From NCBI GenBank assembly GCA_036488085.1, contig DASXHZ010000102.1, positions 24,584-88,583 on the forward strand: a stretch of DNA of 64,000 nucleotides. The letters are read 5' to 3'. Positions 23,280-30,147 of this stretch are shown here, piece by piece (position 1 is the first letter of the stretch; every line of letters starts with the position of its first letter). The notes below the pieces were generated by a model that worked only from the letters and a program-made list of their open reading frames with translations, did no database searches and was not told where the DNA came from. Source of the stretch: DASXHZ01 sp036488085 (GTDB lineage Bacteria > Acidobacteriota > Thermoanaerobaculia > Gp7-AA8). A program made the translations under genes and the position numbers.

Positions 23280-23737
23280 GTATCGTTGCGCGTTCGCAGC
23301 TCGCGAAAAAAACGCTGCAGGAGCGCGCGAGAGCGCTCCTCCATGAAACCACCTTCCACGCTCAATCGGTGATTGAGCCGCGGGTCTTGCACGAGGTTGC
23401 CGAGCGAGCCGCAGAAGCCCGCTTTCGGATCGACGGCACCGAACACCAGCCGTGCGACGCGGGCGTTGACGAGCGCGCCGGCGCACATCGCGCACGGCTC
23501 GAGCGTCACACACATCGTCGTACCTTCGAGCCGCCAGTCGCCGATCGCGGCCGCCGCTTCGCGGATCGCGTAGATCTCGGCGTGACCGAGCGGGTCCCCC
23601 GACTCGCGGCGGTTGCGTCCCTGTCCGATGATGCGGCCGCCGGCATCGACGATCACCGCACCGACCGGAATCTCACCTTCGGCCGCGGCTTCCTCCGCAA
23701 GCGCTAAGGCAGTTTCCATCCACTGCGCCTGACTCAT
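23258..23737 (-). CDS. tadA: tRNA adenosine(34) deaminase
   Basis: The 159-residue protein is a cytidine/adenosine deaminase-fold enzyme with HAE in GHAEIYAIREAAAA and PCAMCAG for zinc binding. TadA converts A34 to inosine in tRNA-Arg(ACG). The alternatives (cytidine or guanine deaminase) are less likely given the TadA-type sequence MSQAQWMETALALAEEAAAEGEIPVGAVIV. Remarkably, its substrate tRNA-Arg(ACG) is the next gene upstream on the same strand, and its stop codon lies within tRNA-Ser(CGA). Confidence 0.93.
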   Translation of the reverse strand: MSQAQWMETALALAEEAAAEGEIPVGAVIVDAGGRIIGQGRNRRESGDPLGHAEIYAIREAAAAIGDWRLEGTTMCVTLEPCAMCAGALVNARVARLVFGAVDPKAGFCGSLGNLVQDPRLNHRLSVEGGFMEERSRALLQRFFRELRTRNDTERWQSG

Positions 23738-23771
23738 GTTGTCAATGACCCTGGGTTAGGACCTTGAGGTT

Positions 23772-23848
23772 TGGTGCACCCAAGAGGACTCGAACCTCTA
23801 ACCTTCTGATCCGTAGTCAGATGCTCTATCCAATTGAGCTATGGGTGC
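23772..23848 (-). tRNA. tRNA-Arg (ACG)
   Basis: The minus strand encodes a 77-nt tRNA including CCA, with acceptor GCACCCA, D-arm TAGCTCAATTGGATAGAGC and anticodon loop CTACGGA. The anticodon is ACG, which becomes ICG after deamination by TadA, encoded 34 bp downstream on the same strand. Confidence 0.95.
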
Positions 23849-23982
23849 GCAAGGCAAGCGGCGTTAACCGGCCCGCCGCCAGCGACATTCCGCGGCGGCG
23901 GAGGGGCATTCTAGCTCCTCTCGCGCGGGGCATACTACTTGCGGTAGACTCTTCGCTCTCGTTTCGAGAGTCAGCATTCACA

Positions 23983-24045
23983 GCCTCTTCGGTTGGCTAC
24001 TGCCTACTCACCCTTCCCCAGCCAACCGAAGAGGCGTGATTTTTT
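23983..24045 (+). terminator. strong hairpin with T-run (orphan intrinsic terminator or small RNA 3' end)
   Basis: A perfect 16-bp inverted repeat (23983-23998 and 24020-24035) with a 21-nt loop is followed by GTGA and six T residues at 24040-24045. The preceding 900 bp on this strand are antisense to tRNAs and tadA, so no obvious gene ends here. A smaller hairpin (GACTCT/AGAGTC, about 23948-23972) lies just upstream. The transcript that it terminates could be a small RNA from the 23850-23980 gap. Confidence 0.6.
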
Positions 24046-24053
24046 CTCCCTGC

Positions 24054-24497
24054 ATGGACAAGGAAACCTTCTTCGCGCGGACGATGCACACGCCCGACGA
24101 TCCCGCGCGCGCGACGCTTCGCGCGTCGCTCCGCGAGCTGTCGAAAAACCTCCTTCCGCTGCACCGCGCACTGATCAACGCGGCGCGCGACGACTACAAC
24201 TTCGCGTTCGGCGACGAGGTGACGCCGAACCGGCTGATGCAGCTCATGCAGGAAGATCCATTCTTCGCGTGGCTGAAACCGGTGACGTCGGTCATCGTCG
24301 ACATCGACGAGATGGCGCGCGTCGATTTCGAGGCGGCGGACTACGACGCCATCGTCGCCCGCGTCGATCGTCTCTTCGGCACCAAGGTCGACGGCGACTT
24401 CGCGGAGAAGTACGTCCCGATCCTCCAGCGCGACGTCGACGTAGCCATCGCGCACGCCGCCCTCCGCCCGTCGCTCGCGAAGCTGCGCGGCGACTAG
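24054..24497 (+). CDS. conserved-looking hypothetical protein
   Basis: The 147-residue soluble protein (MDKETFFARTMHTPDDPARA) is predicted mostly helical. It has LLPLHRALINAARDDYNFAF, LMQLMQEDPFFAWLKPVTSV and an acidic segment (IDEMARVDFEAADYDAIVAR). I do not recognise a domain. The inner ATG at 24054 is preferred because the upstream ATG-like start lies inside the terminator T-run. It is followed after 37 bp by the phospholipase D-like gene. Confidence 0.65.
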   Translation: MDKETFFARTMHTPDDPARATLRASLRELSKNLLPLHRALINAARDDYNFAFGDEVTPNRLMQLMQEDPFFAWLKPVTSVIVDIDEMARVDFEAADYDAIVARVDRLFGTKVDGDFAEKYVPILQRDVDVAIAHAALRPSLAKLRGD

Positions 24498-24534
24498 CAC
24501 AGCGGTTGGCGTTGTAGCTGCACTGTCCGCCTGC

Positions 24535-25773
24535 GTGCGCCGACCCCTGCTTCCCCTCGCCCTCATTGTTCTCAGTGTTGTTCTCAATGTTCTCGCCGCT
24601 GTCTCCGCACGAGCGGACATCGTCCGCATTCTCGATAAGGATCAGGAGGCCGCGCAGGCGCGTGTCGACCTGATCCGGCAAGCCCACGAGAAGATCGAGG
24701 TCCTCTACTTCATCGCGAAGGACGACCGCGTCTCGGCTGCGATGCTTCAGTTGATGCGCGACGCGCGCCGCCGCGGCGTCAGCGTGCGCATGGTCATCGA
24801 CGGCAGCTTCCGCCGCATTCCCAAAGCGATCCTGACGCACTTACGCGATGAAGGGGTGCTCATCCGCACGTACCACCCCTTCGACCTCCGGCACCTGACC
24901 TGGGTGAATCACCGGATGCACGACAAGCTGATCGTCGTCGATGGGAAGCGCTACATCACCGGCGGCCGAAACCTCGACGAGTCGTACTTTGGCCTGAGCA
25001 AGAAGACGAATTACCGCGATATCGACATCTACGTGGACGGCGCCTCCGCCGCCGACGCGCAACGCCGATTCGAGGACGTGTGGAGCAGCCGCGACGTCGC
25101 TTCTCTCCACGGCCATGTGACGCGGCGGGCCACTCGCGGTGCCGCCGAGCACCTCGGCGACGCGCTTGTCGAGATGGCACACAGCGGTTTCATCGACCTC
25201 GGTCCGGCGCGAGACTGGAGCAAGGGCGCGATCGAGGTCGGGCCGGTGCAGTTCTTAGGCGGCCATGGCATCGGCGGCGACATGACTCCGCTCCTCACCG
25301 CGGCGAAGCAGTCGATCGTCATCGAGTCGCCTTACTTCATCCCGCCGCAGTTCCTGCGCGACTTGCTGCTGAAGAAGCTGGCCGAGGGAGTGCGCATCAC
25401 CGTCGTGACGAACTCGGTGCGGTCCACCGACGGGTTGCTGCCGCAGGCCGGGTACCTGAAGTACCGCGACATGCTCGCGCGCGCCGGCATCGACTTTCAC
25501 GAATACAAGGGCCCCGATTGCCTGCACGGGAAGGTGATCATCGTCGACGGACACGTTGCGATGGTCGGCTCGTACAACATCGACCCTCGCTCGGAGTACC
25601 TCAACACGGAAGTGATGGCGATCGCAGACGACGCCCAGCTCGCCCGCGACCTGCAGGATCGGATCGATCGGCATATCGGGAATGCCTGGACGCCTGCCAC
25701 CGCTCCTCCTGCTCCGGCGTTGCGCCTTTTCGCCATCGATCTCTTCATGCCGATCCTTGAACACCAGTTGTGA
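24535..25773 (+). CDS. phospholipase D superfamily protein (cardiolipin synthase-like)
   Basis: The 412-residue protein has an N-terminal signal or anchor (LIVLSVVLNVLAAVSARA) and two HKD motifs. The first is NHRMHDKLIVVDGKRYITGG near residue 123-142 and the second is LHGKVIIVDGHVAMVGS in the C-terminal half, so the two-HKD active site appears complete. The fold fits a periplasmic phosphodiesterase or cardiolipin synthase, and the ATG-less start (GTG at 24535) is the one that yields the signal. The substrate is not clear. Confidence 0.85.
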   Translation: MRRPLLPLALIVLSVVLNVLAAVSARADIVRILDKDQEAAQARVDLIRQAHEKIEVLYFIAKDDRVSAAMLQLMRDARRRGVSVRMVIDGSFRRIPKAILTHLRDEGVLIRTYHPFDLRHLTWVNHRMHDKLIVVDGKRYITGGRNLDESYFGLSKKTNYRDIDIYVDGASAADAQRRFEDVWSSRDVASLHGHVTRRATRGAAEHLGDALVEMAHSGFIDLGPARDWSKGAIEVGPVQFLGGHGIGGDMTPLLTAAKQSIVIESPYFIPPQFLRDLLLKKLAEGVRITVVTNSVRSTDGLLPQAGYLKYRDMLARAGIDFHEYKGPDCLHGKVIIVDGHVAMVGSYNIDPRSEYLNTEVMAIADDAQLARDLQDRIDRHIGNAWTPATAPPAPALRLFAIDLFMPILEHQL

Positions 25774-25780
25774 TGTCGTG

Positions 25781-27208
25781 ATGTCGCGAGGGTTTTTCGT
25801 TCTGCTCATGCTGTCCGCCGCGCCGCTGTTCGCGGAGCAGTTCGAGATCGCAAAGCCCGACGTCACGCATCCGCGGGTGGTCAGAAGCGACATCATCTTT
25901 CAGCCAGGCGACGAGGTGATCGTGCATGCCGGCGGTTGTGTGAACGTCGGCGGCAGCGATTGGCGTGACTACGTGGCGCCGACGGGGAGGCAGAGCGATC
26001 GGCTCTTCCACGGCCGTATCGACATTCCGGGCGCGACGGCAGGTCTCGTGCGGATCGGAACGGTCGTCAACCGTCCGCTGCACGTCAGCGTTCTACCGCC
26101 GCATCGCACGGGACCGCTCGCGCTCGAGATCGGATACGAGGCCGAGAACTACTCGAGGGTGAGCTACGACGGCGCGATGAGCGGACCATGCACGACGCCG
26201 GCATGGATCAAGATCGAACGGACCGCGCAGTCGGTTCAGGGTGCGCCGCTGGGGAGTCCCGCTCCCGCCGCACCGCTCGACCTGTCGTGGCATGCGGTGG
26301 ACGACAACTACCTCCCTGCGAATCCTGACTGGAGCTACCACGAAAAGACGGGGAAGCTGCCGAACAGCCGTGTCCTCTGCAACGACTTTGCGAAGGGCAC
26401 GGACGACCAGTCGCCATGGATCAACTCGCCAAACTGCACGCAGTGGGATACCGACGTCGACGAGGCGAGCTTTCCCCACGTCTGGTGCAACCTGGTTCTC
26501 AGGCACATGTTCTCGTCGGCAATCCGCGGCCACGCGAATTGGGCGGCGGCGTACTTTGACGCGCGCGTCTATTACGAGGCGAAGACTCTCGACGGCGACT
26601 ACGACTTCGGCATCGACACGCTCGAGAAGGGCGTTTCGGCCGGCGACGATTTCTACAAGTTGCTGAACCGGAAGGTCATCCACGGCGAGTTCTCGAGCCA
26701 CGAGGTCACGAACCAGATGCGGTCGACGTGCGGCCGAGACGCGACGTGGTGGGAGCACTTCCGTTGCGCGGAGAACATTCGCGCCCGGGCGCAGCATCTC
26801 ATCAACGGCAGGCGGGCGAAGATCATCGGACTCTTGAATTTCGACAACGAGCATCTGAGCAACGAGGGAGCACGCACCGAGCTCCATCCGATCTACCTCT
26901 TCGCCGTGCTGACGCGAGACGACGCGGCGACGCAGACGTGGTCGTTCTTCGCGCAGGATTGGGGGAGCCAGGGCGGCTGCAGCCACGCCGGCTGGAAGCA
27001 CCGACTCTATCTGCCGGAGGATGCGCTGTTCTTTCACATCGACGGCGTCGCATCACTCGACATGCAGCAGAGCCGCATTCAGTCGAAGAGGTGCTGTGCC
27101 GGCTCGGTGGTCCATGCCCAGCCGACGAATGACGGCGTCCTCGTCAAGATCGATCTCCGCAACCCCGGCGACGATCTCGTGTGGGGCGACCTGGTGTTCT
27201 TGAAGTAA
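25781..27208 (+). CDS. secreted protein of unknown function
   Basis: The 475-residue protein has a signal peptide (MSRGFFVLLMLSAAPLFA) and many cysteines, which fits an exported disulfide-bonded protein. The N-terminal ~110 residues (IIFQPGDEVIVHAGGCVNVG, then SDRLFHGRIDIPGATAGLVR) form a beta-rich, lectin-like region. The C-terminal part is rich in aromatic and charged residues (WSFFAQDWGSQGGCSHAGWK). I do not recognise the family. The inner ATG at 25781 is chosen for the signal peptide; the upstream 33 codons overlap the preceding gene. Confidence 0.75.
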   Translation: MSRGFFVLLMLSAAPLFAEQFEIAKPDVTHPRVVRSDIIFQPGDEVIVHAGGCVNVGGSDWRDYVAPTGRQSDRLFHGRIDIPGATAGLVRIGTVVNRPLHVSVLPPHRTGPLALEIGYEAENYSRVSYDGAMSGPCTTPAWIKIERTAQSVQGAPLGSPAPAAPLDLSWHAVDDNYLPANPDWSYHEKTGKLPNSRVLCNDFAKGTDDQSPWINSPNCTQWDTDVDEASFPHVWCNLVLRHMFSSAIRGHANWAAAYFDARVYYEAKTLDGDYDFGIDTLEKGVSAGDDFYKLLNRKVIHGEFSSHEVTNQMRSTCGRDATWWEHFRCAENIRARAQHLINGRRAKIIGLLNFDNEHLSNEGARTELHPIYLFAVLTRDDAATQTWSFFAQDWGSQGGCSHAGWKHRLYLPEDALFFHIDGVASLDMQQSRIQSKRCCAGSVVHAQPTNDGVLVKIDLRNPGDDLVWGDLVFLK

Positions 27209-27214
27209 CAGGTT

Positions 27215-27291
27215 TGGCGTCCCCGGCAGGACTCGAACCTGCGACCCACAGCTTAGAAGGCTGTTGCTCTATCCAACTGAGCTACGGGAAC
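27215..27291 (-). tRNA. tRNA-Arg (TCT)
   Basis: The minus strand encodes a 77-nt tRNA with acceptor GTTCCCG, encoded CCA, D-arm TAGCTCAGTTGGATAGAGC and anticodon loop CTTCTAA. The anticodon is TCT, which reads AGA and AGG. It begins only 7 bp after the convergent secreted-protein gene. Confidence 0.95.
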
Positions 27292-27306
27292 GAGCAGTGG
27301 AAATCG

Positions 27307-27385
<79 letters not shown>

Positions 27386-27436
27386 ACGTTGCTGCGACAA
27401 CAGCTCAACAGGCGCGCCGCGCGAAGGCATTCCGGC

Positions 27437-27871
27437 CTACGCGGTGCGTGCCGTCGGCTCGTCCGCGTGATGCGCCGGGAGTGCCGCCATCCACCGCTGG
27501 CACTCGGCCGGCTGCAGGATGAATTCGAACGTGTGACCGTGCGACCGAAGGCGCAGCGCGCGACAGCCGTGCAGCACGGCGCGGCCGGTGACCAGTTCGT
27601 CGTCGTACTCGATCTCCTCGATATCCTTCAGGTCGCACGACGCGTCGATGTCGGGGTTCTGGTAGTAGATCGCAGTGTCGGTCAGCGACAGCGCGACCTG
27701 GATCTTCTCCATCCCCTCGACGTATTCGGCTCGGGCGACGAGTTTCGAGGAGGCCTTCCGCTTCGCGATGATGTCGGCGATCAGGTCCTGCTGGCGTGTC
27801 CGCATGAACAGCCATACAAGCCCTGCGAGAACGACAAGCCCCACAACCGTGATGGTGGTGAGAAAAGGCAT
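27437..27871 (-). CDS. small membrane-anchored protein with a PH-like C-terminal domain
   Basis: The 144-residue protein begins with one membrane helix (MPFLTTITVVGLVVLAGLVW) followed by a cytoplasmic domain with alternating beta-strands (IQVALSLTDTAIYYQNPDID, then IEEIEYDDELVTG) and a final helix, resembling a PH-like fold. The ATG at 27871 is preceded by a perfect AGGAGG, so I reject the longer start. The function is unknown. Confidence 0.72.
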   Translation of the reverse strand: MPFLTTITVVGLVVLAGLVWLFMRTRQQDLIADIIAKRKASSKLVARAEYVEGMEKIQVALSLTDTAIYYQNPDIDASCDLKDIEEIEYDDELVTGRAVLHGCRALRLRSHGHTFEFILQPAECQRWMAALPAHHADEPTARTA

Positions 27872-27973
27872 GTGCTCCTCCTGAAACTCTTTTCTAAATG
27901 TTTGCTTGACAGAAATGTACGCCTTTTCGGAAAAAACGACTAGCAAGATCATGCACCGCTAGAATGTGAATTC

Positions 27974-28429
27974 ATGGCGCAGGCGAGGCGAGCAATGCGG
28001 AATGAGCACTCGTCCGGCGGCGCGGTGCTTTCGTTTCGCGACGGCGTGCCGTATGTCGCACTGATTGCCACGCGCGGCCGGCTCCGCTGGGGGCTGCCGA
28101 AAGGCGCTGTTTCCGAGGGAGAAACCTCCGAACAAGCGGCTCTCCGCGAGGTGCAAGAGGAGACCGGCCTCGATGCGTCGATCGTGAAGCCGCTCGAGAC
28201 GATCGAATACTACTTTCGCGCCGGAGGCACGCTCGTCCGTAAGCGGGTCGACTTCTATCTCATGAATTACGTCTCGGGAACCCTGACGCCGCAGCTCAGC
28301 GAGGTCGACGACGTGCAGTGGGTCGAGCTTTCCGAGGCGATCCAGCGGGCGAGCTTCGACTCGGAGAAGAAGCTGCTCGAGATGGCGCTTTCCGACGTCG
28401 AGACGGCGCGCGCTTCTTCGAAGCCCTAG
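27974..28429 (+). CDS. NUDIX hydrolase
   Basis: The 151-residue protein has a complete Nudix box, starting at GAVSEGETSEQAALREVQEE and ending TGL, within residues ~43-65. The N-terminal SSGGAVLSFRDG strand and the C-terminal helix are usual for the fold. It should hydrolyse a nucleoside diphosphate linked to another moiety, with Mg2+. The exact substrate is not evident; diadenosine polyphosphates are one common possibility for this subfamily. It converges with the LigD-PE gene and overlaps its 3' end by 134 bp. Confidence 0.9.
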   Translation: MAQARRAMRNEHSSGGAVLSFRDGVPYVALIATRGRLRWGLPKGAVSEGETSEQAALREVQEETGLDASIVKPLETIEYYFRAGGTLVRKRVDFYLMNYVSGTLTPQLSEVDDVQWVELSEAIQRASFDSEKKLLEMALSDVETARASSKP

Positions 28430-29117
28430 TAGAAGTCGTAGCAGACTTGGCGGGTTTCTTCTTCGCCGCCTCTTCGGCTTCGAGTTTGTCCGCGATCGTC
28501 TTCGTCGCGCGCGCGGCTGGGCGGTTGCTCTGCCACTGCTTCTTCGGATCGACGTCGTCGACGAGTCGGTTCGAGATGATCGACCGCGGCGCGACCTCGG
28601 TCACGTCGATCTTGTCGTTCGCGTACCCGTCGCGATGCTTCAGCAGCAGCCACTCGTTCCCTTTGCTGCCGTCGCGCCCTTTGATCTTCACGAGCGCCCA
28701 CTCGCCGAACATCTTCTTGCCGTACATCCGAAACGTCAGCTTGCCGCTCTTGAGCGCCTTGACCGGATCGTCGCCCGGCTCGATGAACTCCCACGTCCCG
28801 TTGTCCCAGATGATGACGTTTCCCCCTCCGTAGTTACCGGCGGGGATGACGCCCTCGAACTTCGCGTAGTCGTACGGGTGGTCCTCCGTCATCATCGCGA
28901 GCCGTTTGACCGTCGGGTCATACGACGGCCCCTTCGGCACCGCCCACGACTTCAGCACCCCCTCCATCTCGAGGCGGAAGTCGTAGTGGAGATGAGAGGC
29001 GTGATGCTTCTGGATGACGAAGATCGGCAGCTTCGTCTTCTTCGGCTTCCCGCCCGACGGCTCCGGCGTGTCGCCGAAGTCGCGCATCGTCCGGTACTTC
29101 TTTAGAAGGTCAGGCAT
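28296..29117 (-). CDS. stand-alone LigD-type 3'-phosphoesterase
   Basis: The 273-residue protein carries the PE domain of LigD: FVIQKHHASHLHYDFRLE at residues 33-50, with the metal ligands H38, H44 and D46, then WAVPKGPS, EGVIPAGNYGGG, and EWLLLKHRD. The ligase and polymerase domains of LigD are absent. The C-terminal ~75 residues are a Lys/Arg/Ser-rich tail; the last 45 of these are read from the region that also encodes the NUDIX C-terminus on the other strand. It follows Ku by 9 bp, so it trims 3' ends in the same end-joining pathway. Confidence 0.88.
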   Translation of the reverse strand: MPDLLKKYRTMRDFGDTPEPSGGKPKKTKLPIFVIQKHHASHLHYDFRLEMEGVLKSWAVPKGPSYDPTVKRLAMMTEDHPYDYAKFEGVIPAGNYGGGNVIIWDNGTWEFIEPGDDPVKALKSGKLTFRMYGKKMFGEWALVKIKGRDGSKGNEWLLLKHRDGYANDKIDVTEVAPRSIISNRLVDDVDPKKQWQSNRPAARATKTIADKLEAEEAAKKKPAKSATTSTRASKKRAPSRRRKAPSRAASSPSRSSPAGSPRKARPTARRRPR

Positions 29118-29126
29118 GCAGCAGTG

Positions 29127-30002
29127 CTAAGACGCCTTCCGCTTCTTCGAGCTGCGCGCATGTGTCGTGCGCTTTGTCCGTGATGCGGCCGCCGTCTTCT
29201 TCCGTGCCGGGGCACGTTTCGCCGGAGCGCGTCCACCCTGGAGGCTGCGTCGCAGCGCTTCCATGATGTCGATGACCTCTCCGCCTTTCTCCGCTTCGGG
29301 CTCCTCGGCGCTGATGGTCTTTCCCTGCGACTTCGCGCGAATGCGGTCGAGCAGGCGCTCGCGATACTCGTCCTTGTACTGAAGCGGTTTGAACTTCGCC
29401 TCGGTCAGCTCGTCGATGAGCATCTCGGCGAGCTTCGTCTCCTTGTCGGTGACGTGGCCGGCTTCCTGTTCGATGGCGCCAAAGTCGCGTACCTCGTCGG
29501 CGTAGAACATCGTGTGGAGTATGAGGCCCTCTTCGTAGGGACGCAGAACGACGAGATGCTCGCGGTTCGCGGAGACCCAGCGCCCGAGGGCGACCTTGTT
29601 CTGCTTCTTCAGCGCGGTCGAGAGGAGCTTGTAGGTCTTGCCGCCGCCCGGCGCGGGCCCGAGGAAGTACGCCTTCTCGAAAAACACCGGATCGATCTGG
29701 TTCATATCGACGAACTCCGTGATCTCCAGCGCCCGGTTGGCGTCGGTCTCGAGCGTTTCCATCTCTTCGTCGGTGAACGTGACGTATTTGTTCTTGCTGA
29801 TCGCGTAGCCGCGAATCAACTCGTCCGAGGGGACGATCTTCTCGTGATGCGGACACCACCACTTCCTATTGACGCGGCTGCCGCAGCTTTCGTGCAGCAG
29901 ATGAAAGTGGACGTCCTCCGTTTTGGTGGCGGTATAAAAGCGGACGGGGATCGAGACCAGTCCGAATGAGATCGTCGCGTTGCGCAGGGGCCTCAGTGCC
30001 AT
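29127..30002 (-). CDS. ku: non-homologous end-joining protein Ku
   Basis: The 291-residue protein matches bacterial Ku: LRNATISFGLVSIPVRFYTA at the N-terminus, then ELIRGYAISKNKYVTFTDEE, LLSTALKKQNKVALG and MFYADEVRDF. The C-terminal ~45 residues are Lys/Arg-rich and bind DNA. Ku homodimers ring DNA ends and recruit LigD. The ATG at 30002 has GGAGG about 6 nt upstream and gives the conserved start MALRPLRN. It heads an operon with the LigD phosphoesterase; no LigD ligase lies in this window. Confidence 0.96.
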   Translation of the reverse strand: MALRPLRNATISFGLVSIPVRFYTATKTEDVHFHLLHESCGSRVNRKWWCPHHEKIVPSDELIRGYAISKNKYVTFTDEEMETLETDANRALEITEFVDMNQIDPVFFEKAYFLGPAPGGGKTYKLLSTALKKQNKVALGRWVSANREHLVVLRPYEEGLILHTMFYADEVRDFGAIEQEAGHVTDKETKLAEMLIDELTEAKFKPLQYKDEYRERLLDRIRAKSQGKTISAEEPEAEKGGEVIDIMEALRRSLQGGRAPAKRAPARKKTAAASRTKRTTHARSSKKRKAS

Positions 30003-30147
30003 AGGTCCTCCGCGGTCCGATATTGCATCGGGCGTTCCACGCAAGGACGTGGAGAAGTGCAATGTTTCCATGAATTTGGCACAATAGGAGCCGTTGTCGC
30101 GGCCTCGATATTGCAGGCGAGGGCAAGCTTAGCGTCGTAGATCAAGT

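Noticed and set aside
24036..24053. Upstream start for the hypothetical gene at 24054
   Set aside because: It would begin inside the terminator stem and T-run at 24035-24045 and adds only MIFSPC.
30071..30100. Sigma-54 promoter (GG-N10-GC) before the sensor kinase at 30148
   Set aside because: TGGCAC is followed after 10 bases by GC, but the -12 element has no TTGC pattern, and such spacing is expected by chance in GC-rich DNA.
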